Origin: Clostridia bacterium
GTDB lineage: Bacteria > Bacillota > Clostridia > Christensenellales > Aristaeellaceae
Direction of reading: 5' to 3'
Length of the DNA stretch: 64,000 nt
Assembly (NCBI GenBank): GCA_017395065.1
Contig: JAFPWH010000032.1
Coordinates: 1 to 64,000 of the forward strand
Part shown: positions 10,037 to 19,415 of the stretch, piece after piece
Layout: every line of letters starts with the position of its first letter
How positions within the stretch are numbered: the first letter of the stretch is position 1
Position numbers and translations under genes: made by a program
Notes under the pieces: model-generated
Told to the model about the DNA's origin: nothing
Databases searched by the model: none
The model's input: only the letters and a program-made list of their open reading frames with translations

Positions 10037-10576
10037 ATGGATAAGCTTGAAATGATCGAAAGACTGAGCGCCAAGGCGGGCGTGAGCTTTGACGAGGCCA
10101 GGGAAGCACTGGAAAAGAGCGACTGGGATCTGCTCGATGCGCTGCTGCTTTTGCAGGAGCAGGGCGCTTCCAAGGACAGCACGTCCGACGAAAAATACAG
10201 CACGCAGAAGAAGCAGGAATACAACTGGAACGGCGCGCGCCGCGACGTCAAAAGCGATTTCAGCACCTGGGCAGGCAAGTTTTGGGCGAAGTTCAAGGAG
10301 CTTTTGCACAAGGGCAACACCAATCAGTTCATCGTGAACCGCAAAGGCGAAGAGCTGATCTCGATGCCAATCACGGTACTGGTTTTGCTGCTGATCTGCT
10401 TTTGGCCGTTTTCGCTGATCATACTGTTCGCGGGATTGTTCCTGAAGGCGCGCTACCGCTTTGCGGGGCCGGACGTGAGCGACAAGGTCAACGCGGTCAT
10501 GGGCGCGGCGCAGGACAAGGCCGCCTCGGCGGTGCAGGTGCACCGTTCGTCGAACGCGGATAAAAGGGACGAATAA
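10037..10576 (+). CDS. DUF4342 domain protein with N-terminal UBA-like helix bundle
   Basis: A 179-residue protein. Residues 1-45 (MIERLSAKAGVSFDEAREAL, then DLLDALLLLQE) look like a UBA/TS-N type three-helix domain, as in EF-Ts. After a charged linker, residues about 85-150 match DUF4342, with two adjacent hydrophobic stretches (MPITVLVLLLICFWPFSLII and ILFAGLFLKARY) that may embed in the membrane. The start ATG at 10037 is chosen over upstream codons because GGGGAGGA precedes it by 7 nt. Function is unknown. A terminator follows before the response regulator gene. Confidence 0.8.
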   Translation: MDKLEMIERLSAKAGVSFDEAREALEKSDWDLLDALLLLQEQGASKDSTSDEKYSTQKKQEYNWNGARRDVKSDFSTWAGKFWAKFKELLHKGNTNQFIVNRKGEELISMPITVLVLLLICFWPFSLIILFAGLFLKARYRFAGPDVSDKVNAVMGAAQDKAASAVQVHRSSNADKRDE

Positions 10577-10593
10577 ACATTTTGAATACAAAC

Positions 10594-10621
10594 GGGGCGG
10601 CATCCCTTTGCCGCCCTGTTT
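10594..10621 (+). terminator. Rho-independent terminator-like hairpin
   Basis: GGGCGGCA (10595-10602) pairs with TGCCGCCC (10609-10616) across a 6-nt loop, followed by a short T-rich run. It separates the DUF4342 gene from the two-component system and may be only partly efficient because the T-tract is short. Confidence 0.6.
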
Positions 10622-10639
10622 GGAGTAAGGAAGTAAGTA

Positions 10640-11320
10640 ATGGCGAAGATCCTTCTGGTCGAGGATGAAGAGAAGCTTGCCCGCTTCGTGGAGCTTGAGC
10701 TGACGCACGAGGGCTATCAGGTCGACAAGGCCTTCGACGGGCGCATAGGGCTCGACATGGCCGAAAACGGCGGCTACGACCTGATCCTGCTGGACATCAT
10801 GCTGCCGGGCCTGAACGGCCTGGAGGTACTCAGGCGCCTTCGGCGCTCTTCCCACACGCCCGTGATCATGCTGACCGCGCGCGACGCCGTCATGGACAAG
10901 GTGACCGGGCTCGACACCGGCGCGGACGACTACGTCACGAAGCCGTTTTCCATCGAAGAGCTGCTTGCGCGCATACGCGTCGCGCTGAGAAGGGGCGAGG
11001 GCGAAGGAAATGCGGGCACGCATCTGGGCTGCGGCGACCTTACGATGGACGTCGCGCGGCGGCGCGTGGAGCGCGGCGGTCACGAAATAGAGCTGACCGG
11101 CCGCGAATTTGCGCTGCTTCAGTACTTTTTGGAAAACAAGACCTTCGTGCTGACGCGCGAGCAGCTGCTCGAGCGCGTTTGGGGCTACGAATACATGGGC
11201 GAAACGAACGTCGTGGACGTGTACGTGCGCTATTTGAGAAACAAGATCGACGAGGCGTTCGACAAAAAGCTTTTGCACACGGTGCGCGGCGTGGGCTACG
11301 TGCTCAGGGAGGAAGCATGA
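10640..11320 (+). CDS. OmpR/PhoB-family response regulator
   Basis: A 226-residue two-component response regulator. The receiver domain has the acidic pair at 8-9 (VEDEE), the phospho-acceptor Asp52 in LLDIMLPG, and Lys101 in VTKPFS. The C-terminal winged-helix DNA-binding domain (about 130-226) has LTGREFALLQYFLENK and the terminal VRGVGYVLR. The gene overlaps the kinase gene by ATGA, so they are translationally coupled. Targets cannot be read from the sequence. Confidence 0.93.
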   Translation: MAKILLVEDEEKLARFVELELTHEGYQVDKAFDGRIGLDMAENGGYDLILLDIMLPGLNGLEVLRRLRRSSHTPVIMLTARDAVMDKVTGLDTGADDYVTKPFSIEELLARIRVALRRGEGEGNAGTHLGCGDLTMDVARRRVERGGHEIELTGREFALLQYFLENKTFVLTREQLLERVWGYEYMGETNVVDVYVRYLRNKIDEAFDKKLLHTVRGVGYVLREEA

Positions 11321-12471
11321 GCGGCAAAAAGCGCGAGCGCTCCATTTCCCAGCGCATCGTGCGCGCCTGGACGATGCGCACGGCCTTTACGCTGATCGCC
11401 GCCGACGTCGTGTTCGCCGCGCTGTTTGCGGGGCGCGGCGTCAAAATTCCCTTCAGCTGGCGCGATCCCGTATTCGCCGGCGCGGAAATACTGCTTTTGC
11501 TTTTTGCCCGCCGCGCCGCCAAAAGGAAGGCGCGCAGGTACATCGCGCCGCTCGAACGCATGGCACAGACCGCGCAGGAGATCAGCAGCGCGGGCTTCGA
11601 TCAGCAAAGGCTCAAACAGCTCGAGGACGCCATCGACACGCTGCCGGTCAATCCCGGGGCGCGGCTGAGCACCGGCGACAGGGAGCTCAAGGGGCTCGAG
11701 GAAGCGATCAACGACCTGCTCACGCGCATGAACGAATCCCTTCAGGCGCGGGGGCGCTTCGTTTCGGACGCCTCGCACGAGCTGCGCACGCCGATCTCCG
11801 TGATCCAGGGCTACGCGGACATGCTGCAGCGCTGGGGCAAGGACGACGAGAAGGTGCTCGACGAAGGGATCAGCGCCATCCAGTCCGAGACCGCGCACAT
11901 GAAAAAGCTCGTGGAGCAGCTTCTGTTCCTCGCCCGGGGCGACGCCGACAGGAACCGCATGAACACGGAGGACCTGGACCTGAAGGCCATGATAAGCGAA
12001 GTGTACGAGGAATCGCGCATGATCTACCCGGAGCACGAGTGGAAGCTGGACGCGGACAAGCCGGTTCCCGCGCGCGGCGACACGGACATGCTCAAGCAGG
12101 CCGCGCGCATACTGGTGGACAACGCCGCGAAGTATTCCGGCGCCGATACCCGCATAACGCTCAGAGCATACGAAAAGGACGGCGCCGCCTGTTTTGAAGT
12201 ACAGGACAACGGCATCGGCATACCGGCCGGGGCCCTGCCCCACATCTTCGACCGCTTTTACCGCGCCGATCCCGCCCGCAGCCGCGCGACCGGCGGCACA
12301 GGACTGGGGCTGTCCATCGCCCAATGGATCGTGGAAAAGCACGGCGGCTATTTCAACGTCTTTTCGCGCGAGGAGATCGGCACGCGCATCAGCGTGCTTT
12401 TGCCCGCCGCCGGAAAAGCGCCCGAGCGCGCGGACGCCCCCGAAGCTCACGCGCATCATGCAGAAAAATAA
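11317..12471 (+). CDS. Sensor histidine kinase
   Basis: A 384-residue membrane kinase paired with the preceding regulator. The ATG at 11317 overlaps the regulator stop. Two hydrophobic segments (about 22-39 and 52-66) flank a very short loop, so there is almost no extracellular sensor and sensing is probably in the membrane or cytoplasm. The HisKA box SDASHELRTPISVIQGY puts phospho-His at residue 154. The N, G1 and G2 boxes of the ATPase domain are visible as DNAAKY, DNGIGIP and GGTGLGLSI. The tail is rich in His and Ala. Confidence 0.92.
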   Translation: MSGKKRERSISQRIVRAWTMRTAFTLIAADVVFAALFAGRGVKIPFSWRDPVFAGAEILLLLFARRAAKRKARRYIAPLERMAQTAQEISSAGFDQQRLKQLEDAIDTLPVNPGARLSTGDRELKGLEEAINDLLTRMNESLQARGRFVSDASHELRTPISVIQGYADMLQRWGKDDEKVLDEGISAIQSETAHMKKLVEQLLFLARGDADRNRMNTEDLDLKAMISEVYEESRMIYPEHEWKLDADKPVPARGDTDMLKQAARILVDNAAKYSGADTRITLRAYEKDGAACFEVQDNGIGIPAGALPHIFDRFYRADPARSRATGGTGLGLSIAQWIVEKHGGYFNVFSREEIGTRISVLLPAAGKAPERADAPEAHAHHAEK

Positions 12472-12497
12472 TTTGCAAATGATGCATGATCCCTCTT

Positions 12498-12540
12498 GAC
12501 AAATCTTGCATCTTGCACTATAATAATAGTGCAAGATGAT
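12498..12540 (+). promoter_or_regulatory. XRE/ImmA operon promoter overlapping a perfect inverted-repeat operator
   Basis: TTGACA (12498-12503), 17-bp spacer and TATAAT (12521-12526). A perfect 12-bp inverted repeat, CATCTTGCACTA (12511-12522) and TAGTGCAAGATG (12529-12540) around a 6-nt spacer, covers the -10 box. Binding there would block transcription, so autorepression by the XRE protein is likely. The left part extends to ATCTTGCATCTTG, which is also found at the dinB promoter. Confidence 0.82.
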
Positions 12541-12595
12541 TTTTATATGCAATCCGTGCGCGCCTGAGCGCGCCGAGGAGCACAGGGGGGCAGAA

Positions 12596-13000
12596 ATGAA
12601 GTTCGGAGAAAAGCTTTTGGCCGCGCGCAAACAGCTGGGCATCAGCCGCGACGCGCTCAGCGAAATGACCGGCATCAGCAAGCGCGCCATCGCGTACTAT
12701 GAATTGGAGGGCAAGCTGCCCAAGCAGCGTTCCAGCGTGGAGGCGCTGGCCGCTGCGCTGCGCACGACGCCCGAGACACTCACCGACGACAACGCCGAAT
12801 TCGTGCTGCAGGCGGGCGAGGCCTTCGGCGCGCAGGGGCAGAAGGAGGCGCAGAAGATCGTGAAGCAGATCCGCAGCCTCTACGCGGGCGGCACGCTGAA
12901 CGAAAAGGACATCGACGCGATGATGCTTGCCATACAGGACGCCTACTGGATCGCCAAAAAGAAGCTGCTTGCGAAGGACAGGCCGGAGGCCGAGCAATGA
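12596..13000 (+). CDS. XRE-family (Cro/CI-type) transcriptional regulator
   Basis: A 134-residue regulator. Residues 4-58 form a helix-turn-helix domain (FGEKLLAARKQLGISRDALS, then GISKRAIAYYELEGKLPKQR), followed by a mostly helical C-terminus ending in DRPEAEQ. The ATG at 12596 is chosen because AGGGGGG precedes it. It overlaps the ImmA-type protease gene by ATGA. By analogy with ImmR/ImmA of ICEBs1 and DdrO/IrrE of Deinococcus, the protease would cleave this repressor after DNA damage. Its own promoter and that of dinB carry matching operator-like sites. Confidence 0.9.
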   Translation: MKFGEKLLAARKQLGISRDALSEMTGISKRAIAYYELEGKLPKQRSSVEALAAALRTTPETLTDDNAEFVLQAGEAFGAQGQKEAQKIVKQIRSLYAGGTLNEKDIDAMMLAIQDAYWIAKKKLLAKDRPEAEQ

Positions 13001-13512
13001 CGGACCGGGCAATACAGGCCGCGCACCGCGTGCTGAAGCTTTGCCGCAGCCGCGACCCGATCAGAATAGCCGGAGACCTCGGCGTCGAGGTCATGCTGCG
13101 CAGCGACTTTGAAAAGCAGAAGGGCGCGTTCTGCGTGGTGCTGGGTCAAAGCTTCATCATACTCAACGACAAGCTGAACGACGAGGATCTCACGCTCGTG
13201 TGCGCGCACGAGCTCGGGCACGCGCTGCTTCACCGTGCCGAAGCGGAAAAGGGCGTGCTGTGCGAATACGACCTGTTCAACATGGCCACCGCCATGGAGT
13301 ACGAGGCCAACGTGTTCGCCTCGGAGCTTCTGATCGACCCGCAGGAGATGAACGAGCTGTTCAAAAGCGGGCTGGACATCTACGGCGCGGCCCGCGCGCT
13401 CAGCGTGAACGTGAACCTGCTGATCATAAAGCTGGCCGAGCTCAACCGGCGCGGCGGGAAGTACCATCTCCCCTATCTGCCCTACAGGGATTTTATCGGA
13501 GGGAACGCATGA
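12997..13512 (+). CDS. ImmA/IrrE-family metallo-endopeptidase
   Basis: A 171-residue zinc protease of the COG2856 family. The motif LVCAHELGHALLHR gives zinc ligands His71 and His75 and catalytic Glu72; MEYEANVFASELL about 30 residues later supplies the third ligand, as in IrrE and ImmA. Proteins of this family cleave XRE repressors encoded next to them. Here the gene overlaps the XRE gene by 4 bp and the following small gene by 4 bp, so the three are one translation-coupled unit. The substrate assignment is inferred from neighbourhood. Confidence 0.92.
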   Translation: MTDRAIQAAHRVLKLCRSRDPIRIAGDLGVEVMLRSDFEKQKGAFCVVLGQSFIILNDKLNDEDLTLVCAHELGHALLHRAEAEKGVLCEYDLFNMATAMEYEANVFASELLIDPQEMNELFKSGLDIYGAARALSVNVNLLIIKLAELNRRGGKYHLPYLPYRDFIGGNA

Positions 13513-13772
13513 ACGAGCATAAGGTCTACGTGCGGGTCAACGCGGACTTCGACAGGGAGGGTTTCGTGCACCCAAAATCCATCATCTGGACCAACGGCCG
13601 CGAATACGAGATCAGCAAAGTGCTGGACATCAAGCACATGCACGCCTCCAAGGCCGGCGGCAACGGCGACCGCTTCACCATACGTCTGGGCGGGCAGGAA
13701 AGGTACCTCTTTTACGAGCGCATACCGGAGCTCGAGGGCAACCACGTGGGCCGCTGGTTCGTGGAGGTCTGA
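13509..13772 (+). CDS. Small conserved protein of the XRE/ImmA operon
   Basis: An 87-residue protein (begins MNEHKVYVRVNADFDREG; ends HVGRWFVEV) predicted to be mostly beta-strand, with no membrane segment. Its start overlaps the protease stop by ATGA, so it is the third member of the operon. I recall similar small proteins beside Y-family polymerase genes in other Clostridia, but could not check this here. That would fit a role as a polymerase accessory factor or damage-response component. No function is established. Confidence 0.8.
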   Translation: MNEHKVYVRVNADFDREGFVHPKSIIWTNGREYEISKVLDIKHMHASKAGGNGDRFTIRLGGQERYLFYERIPELEGNHVGRWFVEV

Positions 13773-13807
13773 AGCGTCCATACCATGCAGAAAGGACGGT
13801 AGAGCAC

Positions 13808-14038
13808 ATGTCCCTCTTTTCCAAAAAGGCGCCCCGCGCGCACAATGCCGCCTATCCGGCCGAAGAGTATAAACCCGTCATCCGCCAGAGCATCTGCACG
13901 GGCGAAAAGGTCGCCTGCATGCGGCACGTCAAAACCGGCAAGCTGACCGAGCTCATGCTCGTCAGAAGCGAAGCGGACGTAGAAGCCTTCTGCGAGGAAT
14001 ACGGCGTGAAAAGGAGCGATATAGAGACCGTGTACTGA
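13808..14038 (+). CDS. Small hypothetical protein
   Basis: A 76-residue protein starting MSLFSKKAPRAH with a central CTGEKVACMRHVKTGKLTE segment, predicted soluble. It follows the XRE/ImmA operon by 35 bp on the same strand. The ribosome binding site before the ATG is modest (GGACGGTAG). Similar short proteins in Clostridia have been labelled aspartate dehydrogenase in databases, but nothing here resembles a dehydrogenase. Function unknown. Confidence 0.7.
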   Translation: MSLFSKKAPRAHNAAYPAEEYKPVIRQSICTGEKVACMRHVKTGKLTELMLVRSEADVEAFCEEYGVKRSDIETVY

Positions 14039-14677
14039 CCTGACTGGAAGGCCGTTTCCGCCTTTTGCGCAAAGGCGCGGCCGGGACACATCCAAGCAGG
14101 AAAAGTGTAAGGCGGGATGACCGAAACGAGCGAATTTTCTGCGATCATGTCACGCCTATAGCGGCCTTCCAGGCCGGCGTTACAGCGGCAAAACATACCG
14201 ATATGGCCGTCGCGGCGTCTGCGCGGGCAGGGGGATCACGCATACGAAGCGGCGCAGTGTAAAGCGCGATTTCTCGCCTTCTCGCTTCGCCTATGGCGGC
14301 AGATTGCCGCCGCTACGAACGGGCGCAATGCTGTCGCCTCAAAACGGGGTTTTCCCTGTATACGCAACAAATATGGCGGCCTTGAAGGTCGCTGCTACAG
14401 TGATACAACAACATCTCCGTAGCGGCGGCAATCTGCCGCCAAGGGCATTGCGTATTCAAACAGAGCAACGTAAAACACAATTTCCCCTCGAATTCACCGC
14501 GCTCCAATCCTCGTATCAACGTCATCCACGCCGCAAAAGAAGCTGTGAAAGAAAGCCACCTGGAAAACGGCCTCCCTTCACAGCTCCTTTTTCTCCTTCG
14601 CCCGAAAAAAGGGGAATTTTCCGGCGGAAAAGACCCCGAAAAGTTCCCCACCGGAATCCGGCGCCGCTTCGCCCCGG
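14039..14677. repeat. Gene-free region with scattered GCGGC inverted-repeat elements
   Basis: No protein gene is supported in this 639-bp stretch. It holds several short imperfect inverted repeats built on GGCGGCA(A/G)(A/G)TTGCCGCC, at about 14163-14190, 14293-14315, 14374-14396 and, inverted, 14420-14442. They resemble bacterial REP-like hairpin elements and recur in the next intergenic repeat block (15296-15700). Any ORFs across them are chance frames. Confidence 0.55.
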
Positions 14678-15138
14678 CTATCCCTTCAGCCAATCGAGCG
14701 CATCGGGATAGGTGTATTGTAAGCCGTTCTCGCGGCAGTATTGCGCGGCGTAGGAATCGCACCCGACCGTGATCGTCAACGTTTCGGCACAATTTGAGAA
14801 CGCATCCTCGCCGATGGAGGTGCACTGTCCGGGATGGGGACGGTGGTAAGGCTGTCACAATCGTAAAACGCTAAATCGCCGATGGAGGTGACACTGTCCG
14901 GGATGGTCACGGCGGTAAGGCTGTCGCAAAAGAAAAACGCATAATCGCCGATGGAAGTCACCGTATATCCGTCCAGCGCAGACGGGATGTCGAGTGATTC
15001 GGCATAGCCTTTTTACCTTGTGATCTCCGCCGTGCCGTCCGGGAGAAGGGTGTATTCAAAATCTTCGCTCATGAAGGTTTCCGGCTCTTCCACGAGCGCG
15101 AAGAGGGAGAGGGCGAGCAGGACGAGCAGCTTTTTCAT
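14678..15138 (-). pseudogene. BspA-like leucine-rich-repeat surface protein, recently inactivated
   Basis: Starts with a signal peptide (MKKLLVLLALSLFALVEEPE) and DFEYTLLPDGTAEITR, then hits an in-frame TAA (about 15013-15015). The same frame continues with ALDGYTVTSIGDYAFFFC, AVTIPDSVTSIGDLAFYDC and IPDS, classic LRR_5/BspA repeats. At about 14822 one base is missing compared with the preceding repeat (GGAGGTGCACTG against GGAGGTGACACTG). After that the +1 frame gives TSIGEDAFSNC and a normal C-terminus ending in DWLKG at the TAG at 14678. One stop and one frameshift in an otherwise intact short protein indicate recent decay. Confidence 0.8.
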
Positions 15139-15410
15139 AGGGGCGACTGCCTTTCGGTTTTTCTGTATGAAGGAATTATACAACGCTTTTTGGGTGCTGT
15201 CAAGAAAAGCGGGGATTGTGCAGCGCATAGAATCCGCCTTCAGAGTGGCATGGATGGGGCGTATACGCGGGATATTGCGATTTAGCGTAAGACGATTCGT
15301 ATGCGCAAGGTTTGTGGCGGCAGGTTGCCGCCGATACGGGGGCTGCGATGGGGTGTGTCACTGTTGCGGCGGCAATCTGGTGGTATGGGAGACACGGGTA
15401 TGGAGGAGAA

Positions 15411-15467
15411 CGACCTCATCCGTCACGGCTTCGCCGTGCCACCTTCCCCAAGGGGGAAGGCTTTTGG
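15411..15467 (+). repeat. CGACCTCATC double-hairpin dispersed element, copy 1
   Basis: CGACCTCATCC is followed by one short hairpin (GTCACGGC/GCCGTGCC with a TTC loop), then a second (CCTTCCCC/GGGGAAGG), then CTTTTGG. Copies 2 (15611-15664) and 3 (50071-50126) keep the layout while the stem sequences vary in a compensating way, so structure seems to be what is conserved. Confidence 0.75.
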
Positions 15468-15610
15468 CGGTGGGTTGCGCTTTATGATGCGGCAGTTCGT
15501 ATATGCAATGTTTATGGCGGCAGGTTGCCGCCGCTACGGAGACGGCGATAGGCTGTGCCACTGTTGCGGCGGTAATCTGGTGACATGGGTGAAGCAGGTA
15601 TGCGGGAGAA

Positions 15611-15664
15611 CGACCTCATCCGTCGCCTGCGGCGACACCTTCCTCAGAGGGGAAGGCTTTTGGG
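15611..15664 (+). repeat. CGACCTCATC double-hairpin dispersed element, copy 2
   Basis: Same layout as copy 1: CGACCTCATCC, first stem GTCGCC/GGCGAC, second stem CCTTCC(T)C/GGGGAAGG, CTTTTGG end. It lies within the second 200-bp direct repeat. Confidence 0.75.
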
Positions 15665-15786
15665 GGCGTGGACGCCGCTGCTACGGAGGCTGCGATAGGC
15701 TGTTCTGCTGCGGCGGCAAATCATTCTCTGCGGGGGTTTATGCACGTCTTTGTATAACGATATACGAAAAAATTACAGACGACATA

Positions 15787-15815
15787 TAGACAAATCGAAA
15801 TTTGAATGATATAAT
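15787..15815 (+). promoter_or_regulatory. gdhA promoter
   Basis: TAGACA (15787-15792), 17-bp spacer and TATAAT (15810-15815), about 80 nt before the gdhA start. The leader that follows contains TTTGAA/TTCAAA inverted halves around the -10 region, which may be an operator. Confidence 0.65.
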
Positions 15816-15878
15816 ACCGCCATATTTCAAATTCAGTCCAAATACGGGCGGATTTGCAGTAAATCGCGGTAAATATGA

Positions 15879-17237
<1,359 letters not shown>

Positions 17238-17259
17238 TCAAGCCGAATGCTTACTCCAT

Positions 17260-17297
17260 GCAGAGCGCAGTTATGAAGCTGCGCTCTGCGGGTTTAT
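17260..17297 (+). terminator. Terminator after gdhA
   Basis: GCAGAGCGCAG (17260-17270) pairs with CTGCGCTCTGC (17279-17289) over an 8-nt loop, then GGGTTTATTT. The 11-bp perfect stem is strong although the T-tract is interrupted. Confidence 0.8.
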
Positions 17298-17325
17298 TTA
17301 CGGATTATGAAAGGAGCTGTCCAAG

Positions 17326-18570
17326 TTGTCATCCGAACAGATGCGAAGCGACGCGATGACGATCCTGCGCGGCGCGATCGGCGCGCAGTTGCCGGGAAGC
17401 GAGGTGCAAAAGCTGCTTTCGCAGACCGAATTCAACGAAAACGGCAGACTGATCGTGATCGCCGCGGGTAAGGCTGCCGGGGACATGGCGGACGCAGCCG
17501 CCCGCGTGCTTCGGGAAAGGATCTCGCGTGGGCTCGTCATAACGAAATACGGCCACGCAAAGGCCGTGCCCGAGGGCATGGAGCTGATCGAGGCCGGCCA
17601 TCCCATCCCCGACGAAAACAGCGTAAAGGCCGCAAAGCGCGCCCTCGAAACGGTTCGCGGCCTGAGCGCGGACGACACGGTACTGTTTCTGCTCAGCGGC
17701 GGCGCGTCTTCTCTGTTCGAAGCGCCGCTTCTGCCCCTGAGTGAGCTGATCGACGTAAACGGCCAGCTGCTCCGATCCGGCGCGGACATCACGGAGATCA
17801 ACGCCGTCCGCAAGCGCTTAAGCGCCGTAAAGGGTGGAAGGTTCGCCCGGGCGTGCAGCCCCGCGCGGGTCATCAACGTCATACTCAGCGACGTGCTGGG
17901 AAACCGCGCGGACATGGTGGCCTCCGGCCCCTGCTGTCCCGACAGCACGAGCAGCCGCGACGCGCTGAATACGGTCGAAAAGTACAATCTCACCCTTTCC
18001 GGCGAGGCGCTTTCGCTTTTGACGAAGCCGACGGTGACGCGCCTTGACAATTCGGAAACGCACGTGATCGGCTCGGTGGAAAAGCTGTGCGAAAGCGCCG
18101 CCGAAATCTGCGCTTCTTTGGGCTATAAGCCGATCGTTATGACGAGCAGTCTTACCATGGAAGCGCGGGACGCGGGCAAAATGCTGGCTCGCACGGCCGC
18201 GGAAAATCAGGATACGAAAGCGTCGCTTGCCTTCCTTTGGGGTGGAGAGACCGTGGTGCGGGTGACGGGAAGCGGCAAGGGCGGCAGAAATCAGGAGCTG
18301 GTGCTTTCCGCCTGCGCGGGTCTTTCCGGCTTAAGGGACACGCTCGTTTTCTCCGTGGGTTCGGACGGCACGGACGGCCCGACGGACGCGGCTGGCGGCA
18401 TCGCGGACGAAAGCACGTACATGCGCCTGCTCGAAAAGGGCGTCGATCCCGCAGCCGCACTGGAAAACAACGATTCCTACAACGCTCTGAACGCCTTGGA
18501 CGCGCTGATCTTCACCGGCCCCACCGGCACGAACGTGAACGATCTGAGCGCGGTCTTGATAAAGCGCTGA
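17326..18570 (+). CDS. Glycerate 2-kinase, MOFRL family (GckA/TtuD-like)
   Basis: A 414-residue kinase that phosphorylates D-glycerate at C2. It has the DUF4147 N-terminal domain (GKAAGDMADAA, EAGHPIPDENS, LSGGASSLFEAP, INAVRKRLSAVKGGR) and the C-terminal MOFRL domain (WGGETVVRVTGSGKGGRNQE, SVGSDGTDGPTDAAGG). The start is TTG at 17326, with AAAGGAG 9 nt upstream; an internal ATG at 17341 is a weaker alternative. It follows the gdhA terminator by 30 bp, so it may have its own promoter, though none is clear. Confidence 0.93.
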   Translation: MSSEQMRSDAMTILRGAIGAQLPGSEVQKLLSQTEFNENGRLIVIAAGKAAGDMADAAARVLRERISRGLVITKYGHAKAVPEGMELIEAGHPIPDENSVKAAKRALETVRGLSADDTVLFLLSGGASSLFEAPLLPLSELIDVNGQLLRSGADITEINAVRKRLSAVKGGRFARACSPARVINVILSDVLGNRADMVASGPCCPDSTSSRDALNTVEKYNLTLSGEALSLLTKPTVTRLDNSETHVIGSVEKLCESAAEICASLGYKPIVMTSSLTMEARDAGKMLARTAAENQDTKASLAFLWGGETVVRVTGSGKGGRNQELVLSACAGLSGLRDTLVFSVGSDGTDGPTDAAGGIADESTYMRLLEKGVDPAAALENNDSYNALNALDALIFTGPTGTNVNDLSAVLIKR

Positions 18571-18584
18571 AAAAAGCGTATAAT
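18556..18584 (+). promoter_or_regulatory. Promoter for the secreted protein at 18620
   Basis: TTGATA (18556-18561), 17-bp spacer and TATAAT (18579-18584), overlapping the end of the glycerate kinase gene and 35 bp before the next ATG. Confidence 0.7.
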
Positions 18585-18619
18585 GGGCGCATAAAAAACG
18601 CGAAGGGACGTGACCGCCG

Positions 18620-19357
18620 ATGAAAAAACTGCTCGTGCTCATGATCGTTTTGAGTCTGCTTTGCTCAGGCGCTCTTTCCGAAGAGAATACAGCGTCCGGG
18701 ATCACGCTGTTCAGGCTGTGCCGCACCGCCGACACGCCCACGCGCCTTTACAGCGTGTTTTGGCTGGACGGCGCCTACCGGCTGTGCGTGCAGGACGGCG
18801 TTTCCGAAAAGATAGACGCCGAAACCGTTCAAAAGCTCGAAGACATCCTTACGGAATACGGCGTCCCTTCCTGGGACGGGTTTTGCGAAACGAACAATGA
18901 CGTGCTGGACGGCGAGTTTTTCAGCCTGAACGTCGTTTATTCGGACGGAACGGCCGTAAGCTGCTCGGGCAGCAACGCGTTTCCGGCCGGGTATTTCGAC
19001 GCGGCCGGCGAGATCGAGTCGCTTTTGGGCGCCGAAGTCGCTTACCCGGCGCGCGGCCCGGCGGGCCGGTACGTCTATGAAGGCGGCGGATTTTTCGACG
19101 ACTTCGTATTGACGCTGATGGACGACGGCACCTACACGTTCTACGAGGGCGCGCTGAGCAGCTATATGGGCGGCGGCAGATGGAGCGCCAGCGAGGAAAG
19201 GATTTACCTGAGCGAAACGAACGGCTACGACCTCTGCCAGACCTTCATTTCGGCGGGTGACTGCCTGTACTTCCTGTCCGAAGAGTCCGACAATTTCCCC
19301 TACGTCAAGGTGCCCGATCTCGGACGGTTTTGGAGGACGGAAGACGAAGAAGAGTAG
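18620..19357 (+). CDS. Secreted hypothetical protein
   Basis: A 245-residue protein with a signal peptide (MKKLLVLMIVLSLLCSGALS); the Cys at 16 is followed by SGALS, so it may be either cleaved or lipidated. The mature part is acidic and Tyr/Gly-rich. It has a C-terminal segment (GRYVYEGGGFFDDFVLTLMD and GTYTFYEGALSSYMGGGRW) resembling the small beta-barrel repeats of Clostridial secreted proteins that report an energy-rich fold of unknown function. No enzyme motif is visible. AAGGGACG precedes the start. A bidirectional terminator follows. Confidence 0.75.
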   Translation: MKKLLVLMIVLSLLCSGALSEENTASGITLFRLCRTADTPTRLYSVFWLDGAYRLCVQDGVSEKIDAETVQKLEDILTEYGVPSWDGFCETNNDVLDGEFFSLNVVYSDGTAVSCSGSNAFPAGYFDAAGEIESLLGAEVAYPARGPAGRYVYEGGGFFDDFVLTLMDDGTYTFYEGALSSYMGGGRWSASEERIYLSETNGYDLCQTFISAGDCLYFLSEESDNFPYVKVPDLGRFWRTEDEEE

Positions 19358-19365
19358 CACAGCTG

Positions 19366-19402
19366 CAAAAAAGATCGCCGGCATCGCGCCGACGATCTTT
19401 TT
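19366..19402. terminator. Bidirectional terminator between convergent genes
   Basis: AAAGATCG and CGATCTTT flank an inner CGGC/GCCG stem, with A-runs on the left and T-runs on the right. It serves the plus-strand gene ending at 19357 and the minus-strand gene ending at 19416. Confidence 0.7.
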
Positions 19403-19415
19403 GTTTTGCCCGGGA

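Larger units (their letters stand above)
15296..15695. repeat. Two diverged direct repeats of about 200 bp
   Basis: Units 15296-15495 and 15496-15695 share the same order of blocks: TTCGTAT(G/A)(C/T)GCAA, a GGCGGCAGGTTGCCGCCG hairpin, GGCGATAGGCTGTGCCACTG or its variant, TTGCGGCGGCAATCTGGTG, GGAGAACGACCTCATCCGTC and an AAGGCTTTTGG end. Each unit contains one copy of the CGACCTCATC double-hairpin element. A short further copy of the start of the unit follows at about 15670-15720. No protein coding is proposed. Confidence 0.75.

Noticed and set aside
15301-15789. Plus-strand ORF of 162 codons in the repeat block
   Set aside because: It is made of the repeated hairpins; two repeat units encode different peptides, with no coding signal.
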